From the NCBI RefSeq assembly GCF_003003035.1, contig NZ_PVTS01000011.1:1-64000 (forward strand): a DNA stretch of 64,000 bases. The letters are read 5' to 3'. The DNA is from Marinilabilia salmonicolor (GTDB lineage Bacteria > Bacteroidota > Bacteroidia > Bacteroidales > Marinilabiliaceae). Below the pieces are notes generated by a model. That model was not told the origin of the DNA and did not search any database. It saw nothing but the letters and a program-made list of their open reading frames with translations. Shown piece by piece: positions 58,373-64,000 of this stretch (positions are counted from its first letter, which is position 1; each line of letters begins with the position of its first letter). Made by a program: the position numbers and the translations under genes.

Positions 58373-59902
58373 TTATTTCCAAATAGATTTTAATCCCCGT
58401 ACCTGCGATGACACCACTTTGGTTTGAGACGATTCAACCACTTCCACATTATTCAAAAGCTCCTGCGGAAATACCAGGTTGGTCATCTGCAATCGTCCTC
58501 CATTTACCAACAATTCACTGGAAGACTGGTCCACAACCATCTCTATCTCTGTAACCGGCCCGAAATCAAGAGGAGCAGTTACCAGGTCGGTAAAATTTTC
58601 ATGAAATGCTGTTTGGCCCGAGTTGCTGCGGTCGAAAGTGAGTAAGCCTTTTTCCAAATCAAACAGGAAGATTGCCTTGTCTCCTTTTGTATTTTTCAAT
58701 GCAATTTCAAAGAGTGAGCTTTCATTGGTCTCCACATTCATCTGATATTGGTAAGCCGGGAATTCTTCGGGATTCACAGTAAGTACATTACCTTTTTCCC
58801 ATTCGGACGCAATTTTGTCCAATGTTTCCACAAATTCGGACTGCACAAAGAGATTGCCTGACGCATCTTCTTTCAATGTCAGTTTTCGGGGCAATGTATT
58901 TGAGCTACGCCACTTTTCGGTGGGCACAACATTGGCATACTGCCAGTTGCTCATCCAGCCGATAAACAGGCGACTTCCGTTTTCATCCGGCACATTAGAC
59001 CAGGTTACCCCGGCATAATTGTCTTTTCCGTAGTCCAGCCACACTTCCTTTTCAGCAGGCCAGTCGGAAGTGAATTCTGTTCCATCAAAATCACCGATGT
59101 AATACTTTGTTCCTGACCCGCCATTAGGGGCACCCGGATTTAAACTCACCAGCAAAACCCATTTCTCTTTCCCATCAGGAGTCGTCATCGGAAAAAGATC
59201 AGGACATTCAACCACACCTCCATGGTCAACACCACTTCCAAAATCACTTTCAAAAGCCCAGGTTTTTAAATCGGTGGATGAATAAAAAGAGACCCGGTCT
59301 TTCACAGCCAGTGCCATAATCCACTCCTCTCTGTCTTTATGCCAGATTACCTTTGGGTCTCTAAAATCTCTTATTCCGGGATTATCCAATACCGGATTGC
59401 CTTCATATTTCTTCCAGGTTCTACCATTATCCAGACTATAAGCAATACCTTGAGTCTGATAATCGATATCACCATTGGCTTCTTTTTCATGGCTGTGATT
59501 GGTGTAAATGGCGACAAGCGGAATTTCTCCATCCTTTCCGAATCCGGAAGTATTGTTGACATCCGCAACTGCACTACCTGAAAATATGGTCCCCAATGAA
59601 TCGGGATAGAGCGCAATTGGCAGATGCTCCCAATGAATCAAATCTTTACTGATTGCATGTCCCCAGTGCATGGGACCCCAAACAGTACTATCAGGATGAT
59701 ATTGATAGAATAAATGGTATTCACCCTCAAAATAAACCATACCATTGGGATCATTCATCCACTGATTTTCAGGACTAAAATGGACCTGAGGTCTCCAGGG
59801 CTCATTCATGTATTCTCCCGAACGATTAACATTTTCTTTTTTCACGCCTGTACACGATAACATCATCGGTACAATGAATAGTGAAATCAATAATTTCTTC
59901 AT
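58373..59902 (-). CDS. GH32 fructan hydrolase lipoprotein (second copy)
   Basis: This 509-residue protein has a lipobox at Cys17 (MLSCTGV). The GH32 catalytic residues are Asp51 (WMNDPNG), Asp182 (FRDPK) and Glu232 (VECPDL), followed by a C-terminal beta-sandwich. It is clearly related to the GH32 at 47964 but diverged, and probably has different linkage preference or location (periplasm versus surface). It is the first gene of the fructan operon, divergent from the sensor. Confidence 0.93.
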   Translation of the reverse strand: MKKLLISLFIVPMMLSCTGVKKENVNRSGEYMNEPWRPQVHFSPENQWMNDPNGMVYFEGEYHLFYQYHPDSTVWGPMHWGHAISKDLIHWEHLPIALYPDSLGTIFSGSAVADVNNTSGFGKDGEIPLVAIYTNHSHEKEANGDIDYQTQGIAYSLDNGRTWKKYEGNPVLDNPGIRDFRDPKVIWHKDREEWIMALAVKDRVSFYSSTDLKTWAFESDFGSGVDHGGVVECPDLFPMTTPDGKEKWVLLVSLNPGAPNGGSGTKYYIGDFDGTEFTSDWPAEKEVWLDYGKDNYAGVTWSNVPDENGSRLFIGWMSNWQYANVVPTEKWRSSNTLPRKLTLKEDASGNLFVQSEFVETLDKIASEWEKGNVLTVNPEEFPAYQYQMNVETNESSLFEIALKNTKGDKAIFLFDLEKGLLTFDRSNSGQTAFHENFTDLVTAPLDFGPVTEIEMVVDQSSSELLVNGGRLQMTNLVFPQELLNNVEVVESSQTKVVSSQVRGLKSIWK

Positions 59903-60194
59903 AACGTCTCTTTTTGTTAAACCTTTAAACCTGTCTTATCTTGCTTTTGCAAATTTTCGTTAACACAAACATAAAGATGTTACCAACAACCCACCTATCC
60001 CGGATGTTACCAACCCTATCAATTTTGTTTCCAACATCACCTTTAATCCCTTAACAATAACAGGTGTTACATGCATTGTAACATGAGTGATACCCATTTC
60101 AAAAAACAGTTCATCACCCCTAAATTCATTTCCTTTTTTCCACTGAATTAGTTTTAATTTTCCTTAATTTGCCAATATCAATCCAATCACTTTT
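59903..60194. promoter_or_regulatory. Divergent control region of the fructan locus
   Basis: Between the GH32 gene and the hybrid sensor are two direct repeats GATGTTACCAAC (59976-59987, 60003-60014; 27 bp apart). There is also an inverted GATGTTGG-like copy (about 60029-60040 on the minus strand) and a palindrome TGTTACA-TGCAT-TGTAACA (60065-60083). The shared core is GTTAC. They are candidate binding sites for the AraC-type domain of the adjacent sensor. Confidence 0.6.
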
Positions 60195-62951
60195 ATGAAA
60201 AATTACCTAATTCCCCTTTTTATATTAAGTGCAATACTTTTTTCTGTCCTTACCGGCTGCAACAAAGAGAAAAAAGAGACTTTTCACATCGGATTTTCCC
60301 AGTGTGCCAGTGACGTATGGCGAGAGACCATGAACAAAGAAATGGTCATGACAGCCGCATTATACCCTGATATTCAGCTAACCATCCTTAATGCAGAAGA
60401 AAACACCCGACGCCAGGAGCTTCAGATTCAGGAATTAATTAATAAGGACGTGGACTTGTTAATCATTTCGCCCAATGAATCGGGGCCCATCACTCCCATC
60501 GCCGAAGAAGCCTTTAATCAGGGAATCCCCACCATAATCATTGACCGGGAGATAAACTCAGAAAATTACACCGCCTTTGTAGGAGCCGACAATACCCAAA
60601 TTGGCAAAGATGTAGCCTCCTACATTGCCAATATGAATAACGGAAGAGGAGCGATTTTTGAAATAAGAGGCATGGATGGTTCCAGTCCGGCCAAAGACCG
60701 TAACAGCGGTTTTATGGAAGTACTGAAGAAATATCCTGATTTAAAAATTAAAGAAAGTGTTGAAGGCAAATGGTTGCCTGAGATAGCTGCACAAAAAGCA
60801 GCAACGGCATTTAATGAGTATGATTTTGACATTGTTTTCGGGCACAACGATGTGATGGCACAAAGTGCAAGGAGAGTGGCAGATTCATTAAACATCAACA
60901 ACCTCTTTGTGGTAGGTATAGATGCGCTTCCAAACCTGGGGATGGAACTGGTGGAACAAGGGGTATTACAAGCTTCTTTCATTTATCCTACCGGAGGGAA
61001 AAAAGCCATCGAAGTAGCCAGAGATATCCTGACAGGAAAAACGTTTCAGAAACAAAACATTCTGGGGACATCGGTCGTTGATAGTTCCAATGTAACAGTT
61101 TTGCGTCTTCAGATGGATCAGGTGATGGCTTTTCAGGATATTTTGAACCGCCAGACAAGCCGCATTAAAGAGCAGGAAATCCAGTTTAACGACCAGCGTT
61201 CCCTGCTCAATGTGGCATTAATCAGCCTTGCTCTATTGGTCGTTTTATCGCTTTGGCTTGCCTATTATTACACCATGATTCGCCGACGAAATGCCGAATT
61301 AGACCATAAAAACAAAGCCATTGAAAACCAAAAAGAACAACTTCAAAATCAAAACCACCAAATCAGGGAAATGAACAAAGAGGTTCAAAGGGCCACTCAG
61401 GCTAAACTGAGCTTCTTTACAAATATAAGCCACGAATTCAGAACGCCGTTGACACTCATTCAGGCACCGGTCAATGAGGTTCTCTCGTCTCAGGATATTG
61501 AAAAGATCCCGTCGGTGAAGAATAATCTATTGCTGGTCAGGCAAAACAGTGACCGCTTGCTAAGGCTGATTAATCAACTCATGGATTTCAGAAAAATGGA
61601 TGCCGGTAAACTCAAATTAAATATCTCTAAAGTCAACCTTCATCAGCTTATCGAAGAAATATATAACGCATTCATTCCTTTGGCCCGTCAAAAAAACATT
61701 GATTTTTCATTTGACTGTCCTTCAACGAACAGAATCATCCACCTGGATGTCGATAAAATAGACAAAGTTCTTTTTAATATTCTTTCAAATGCCTTTAAAT
61801 TCACGCCTCAAAACGGGCGTATCAGAATTAATGTTTCTCCTGTTGATGATACAAAAATAAAAATTGCTGTGGCCGACTCAGGGCCGGGAGTCCCTCACAA
61901 GAAAAAAGATAAAATTTTCAAACCATTTTATCAGCAGGACGAGCACCGTTCTGCCGGAACAGGAATCGGTCTTTCTTTATCAAAGGGGTTTATTGACCTC
62001 CATAAAGGAGAAATCCTTGTGGCAGACAATACCCCTACGGGAAGTATATTTACAGTTATCCTTCCTGATAACAAAGACCTGCAGGCGACCAATAATTTAA
62101 AAACAGCACCGGACATTTTTGCTCAACCGGTTATCGATGAAGTCAAGAAAGACACAAATTCTGATGATTTCTTCCCAGATACCATTCAGCCCAAACCAAC
62201 TTTACTCATTGTGGAAGATGATGAACAACTCAAATCCTATCTTCTACAATTATTGTCCTCCGACTATTCCATTGAAACAGCATCCAACGGGAAGGCCGCA
62301 CTTTCTTTACTTGAAAAAAATCAGGCAGACCTGGTACTGACCGACCTCATGATGCCTGAAATGGACGGTACCGAACTGACCGGCCACCTCAAGAACAATA
62401 TTGAAACTAGTCACATTCCTGTCGTCATGCTTACAGCCAAGGCCGGCATGGAGCAAAAAACTGAGGGCATTGAAACCGGGGCCGATGCCTATATAGAAAA
62501 GCCTTTTGACCCCAAATACCTCAAAGTCCGAATAAAAAAACTTATTGAACTGCGTAAGACGCTTCGCAGCCATTATCAAAAAAACATTGGTAATTTCTAT
62601 TCCGATGGAACAGACTTCAACACCCCATCTATTGATCAGAAGTTTCTCTCCAGATTACATTCAACCCTGGAAGAATGGTACACAGACCCGGATTTCTCCG
62701 TGGAAAAAATGAGTGAAATCGTTGGACTTTCAAGGATCCACCTTTATCGAAAAATGAAAGCATTGACCAACTACACCCCATCAGAATACATCAACAAATT
62801 CAGGCTTCATAAAGGAATGCAAAGACTCAGGAATGAGAAAGGAAACATCTCAGGAATAGCTTTAGACGTGGGGTTTACCTCACCCGCCTATTTCACCAAA
62901 AAATTCAGGGAGGAATTTGGCAAGACCCCATCAGAGGCAATTGAAGAATGA
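60195..62951 (+). CDS. Hybrid two-component system with periplasmic sugar-binding sensor (fructose type)
   Basis: This 918-residue protein combines an N-terminal signal, a type-1 periplasmic binding protein domain (about 30-310; NPNESGP-like ligand loops, FGHNDVMAQSA), a TM (about 343-362), HisKA with His413 (ISHEFRTPL), HATPase (ADSGPGVP, GTGIGLSL), a receiver with Asp717 (VLTDLMMPEMDG), and an AraC HTH. This is the layout of the fructose-sensing regulator of Bacteroides levan loci. It should bind free fructose in the periplasm and activate the divergent operon. Confidence 0.95.
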   Translation: MKNYLIPLFILSAILFSVLTGCNKEKKETFHIGFSQCASDVWRETMNKEMVMTAALYPDIQLTILNAEENTRRQELQIQELINKDVDLLIISPNESGPITPIAEEAFNQGIPTIIIDREINSENYTAFVGADNTQIGKDVASYIANMNNGRGAIFEIRGMDGSSPAKDRNSGFMEVLKKYPDLKIKESVEGKWLPEIAAQKAATAFNEYDFDIVFGHNDVMAQSARRVADSLNINNLFVVGIDALPNLGMELVEQGVLQASFIYPTGGKKAIEVARDILTGKTFQKQNILGTSVVDSSNVTVLRLQMDQVMAFQDILNRQTSRIKEQEIQFNDQRSLLNVALISLALLVVLSLWLAYYYTMIRRRNAELDHKNKAIENQKEQLQNQNHQIREMNKEVQRATQAKLSFFTNISHEFRTPLTLIQAPVNEVLSSQDIEKIPSVKNNLLLVRQNSDRLLRLINQLMDFRKMDAGKLKLNISKVNLHQLIEEIYNAFIPLARQKNIDFSFDCPSTNRIIHLDVDKIDKVLFNILSNAFKFTPQNGRIRINVSPVDDTKIKIAVADSGPGVPHKKKDKIFKPFYQQDEHRSAGTGIGLSLSKGFIDLHKGEILVADNTPTGSIFTVILPDNKDLQATNNLKTAPDIFAQPVIDEVKKDTNSDDFFPDTIQPKPTLLIVEDDEQLKSYLLQLLSSDYSIETASNGKAALSLLEKNQADLVLTDLMMPEMDGTELTGHLKNNIETSHIPVVMLTAKAGMEQKTEGIETGADAYIEKPFDPKYLKVRIKKLIELRKTLRSHYQKNIGNFYSDGTDFNTPSIDQKFLSRLHSTLEEWYTDPDFSVEKMSEIVGLSRIHLYRKMKALTNYTPSEYINKFRLHKGMQRLRNEKGNISGIALDVGFTSPAYFTKKFREEFGKTPSEAIEE

Positions 62952-63054
62952 AAAGAGTTAATAAACCGTTCTGATTACTTTAAAGAAGTTCCGTTTTCCG
63001 GTAAAGCAGATACCTAACCCTTCCAACCACCTGTTTTACAACAAAATAACCTTC

Positions 63055-64000
63055 CTATTTAACCCTAAAATAACTAATCTCTTCAAGCATTTGAGCAGCC
63101 AGAGAAGAGAGTTCACTACTTCCTGATGAAACCTGTTCACTGATGGCTGCACTTTGTTGAGTGATACGGTTCAATTCCATAAGAGCGCTGTTTACCTGGT
63201 CGGCTCCAACAGACATCTCACGACTGGCCGCCGTAATTTCTTCCATCGCCTCAAGGTTACCGCGCAAATCGGGTTCTAAAGCAGATAGCCGAGATTCGGT
63301 CTCTTCTGACATATTTGTACTCTTCTCAACAAGTGCAGTGATGATGTCAGCATCAGCACGACTTCTCTCAGCCAGCTTACGGATTTCGGCTGCCACCACA
63401 GAAAAGCCCTTTCCGTGTTCGCCTGCCCTGGCTGCTTCAACGGCAGCATTAAGGGCCAGAATATTGGTCTGACGGGCAATATCACTGATAGCATCTATCC
63501 GATCGGATACTTCCTGCATCAATTTGCGTGTTTCCATTGACATTTTAACACCTTCAAGAATTTCACCGGTCATTTTTTTGGCATTCTCACGAGCTTTTAA
63601 AGAATTGTCAGAGTTCTGCTGAATATTCCCAACCATCTCCTCCATACTGGAGCTAACCTCTTCTGATGCGGAGGCCTGCACATTAGCACCTTCAGACATC
63701 TCCACAGAGGCCTTATTCATCTCGTTTCCGGCATTATTTATCTTTCTTGCCCGCTCTTCAATGCCCTGCACAACTATTCTCAGACGATTTACCATGCTGT
63801 TCAATGAGGCCCCCAACATACCGATTTCATCTTTCCGGTCTTCATGACTTTGTATGGTCAGGTCTCCCTTCTCCATTTCAGTGGCAAAAGAAACAGCCCT
63901 GCGAAATCCAAAAGAGATATCACGCGATTGATAAAAAAGAAAGACAAGAATAATGGCTAAAATGGTAAATACAGAACCACCCACCGTAAACACAAGTTCT
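63055..64000 (-). CDS. Methyl-accepting chemotaxis protein, C-terminal part (truncated by window edge)
   Basis: The open frame runs past position 64000, so the N-terminal sensor is missing; an in-frame GTG at 63993 is not a credible start. Visible are the end of a TM segment, a HAMP domain (about the first 75 residues, [10 protein letters not shown] and [10 protein letters not shown]) and a full signalling domain. The latter has the conserved hairpin tip [20 protein letters not shown]. It would relay signals to CheA/CheW. The end is convergent with the fructan sensor. Confidence 0.93.
   Translation of the reverse strand, partial: ELVFTVGGSVFTILAIILVFLFYQSRDISFGFRRAVSFATEMEKGDLTIQSHEDRKDEIGMLGASLNSMVNRLRIVVQGIEERARKINNAGNEMNKASVEMSEGANVQASASEEVSSSMEEMVGNIQQNSDNSLKARENAKKMTGEILEGVKMSMETRKLMQEVSDRIDAISDIARQTNILALNAAVEAARAGEHGKGFSVVAAEIRKLAERSRADADIITALVEKSTNMSEETESRLSALEPDLRGNLEAMEEITAASREMSVGADQVNSALMELNRITQQSAAISEQVSSGSSELSSLAAQMLEEISYFRVK

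Noticed and set aside
1-64000. CRISPR array or cas genes
   Set aside because: I saw no series of regularly spaced direct repeats with unique spacers and no Cas motifs.

Overview
The window is a piece of a Bacteroidota genome, probably a marine member of Bacteroidales/Marinilabiliales. The evidence is a SusC/SusD glycan-uptake locus with a hybrid two-component regulator, Bacteroidota-type lipoprotein signals, a DUF4960-type surface glycan-binding protein, ribosome-binding regions without Shine-Dalgarno sequences, and -7 elements of the TAnnTTTG type. It has two unlike halves.

Positions 1 to about 27,410 are an integrated, virus-like mobile element sitting against the 3' end of a tRNA-Pro(GGG) gene. 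From right to left it carries a tyrosine recombinase (26001-27218), an XRE-like repressor on the opposite strand (25514-25885), an excisionase-like HTH protein, a winged-helix replication protein, small early proteins including a J-domain protein, a probable virion module (22243 down to 11154), a lysis module (GH108 muramidase, holin-like and spanin-like proteins), and last a DNA-handling module: LPD1-type zincin, adenine-type methyltransferase, Strawberry-notch helicase and RadA-like ATPase. Almost everything from 25215 down to 433 is on the minus strand, with short or overlapping junctions. I see no terminase, portal, tape measure, sheath or baseplate gene. I do see several small single-TM basic proteins, beta-rich capsid candidates, a TM-anchored transglycosylase and a propeller-type receptor-binding protein. 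My inference is a tailless, possibly membrane-containing, temperate virus. The left att copy is not in the window, so the element continues beyond position 1.

The element has unusual internal signatures. An acidic/aromatic tag (ALELEMEMEFEF) occurs on three DNA-handling proteins, and a GLxGIxG motif recurs in several others. An annexin-like repeat occurs in a membrane protein. There are two paralogous leader modules with 19- and 14-codon ORFs, a recurrent ATTTCACAAAATG start box, 22-23 bp tandem repeats upstream of the integrase, and a telomere-like G-rich run between the lysis genes.

Positions 27,410-64,000 are host chromosome. From left to right: tRNA-Pro, a flavin reductase-rubredoxin fusion, an ATP-grasp-like protein, a patatin phospholipase, two small proteins, an S37/S28-type peptidase, a DUF4097 protein, and a 2252-aa protein joining a PLP aminotransferase-like domain to an HPr-kinase-like P-loop domain. 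Next come hflK/hflC, a fused trehalose-6-phosphate synthase/phosphatase, and a divergent GH15 enzyme. A complete fructan utilisation locus follows (two GH32 enzymes, surface glycan-binding protein, SusD, SusC, fructokinase, sugar porter and a divergent fructose-type hybrid sensor), and the window ends in a truncated chemoreceptor. Several palindromic or MITE-like repeats lie between the chromosomal genes.
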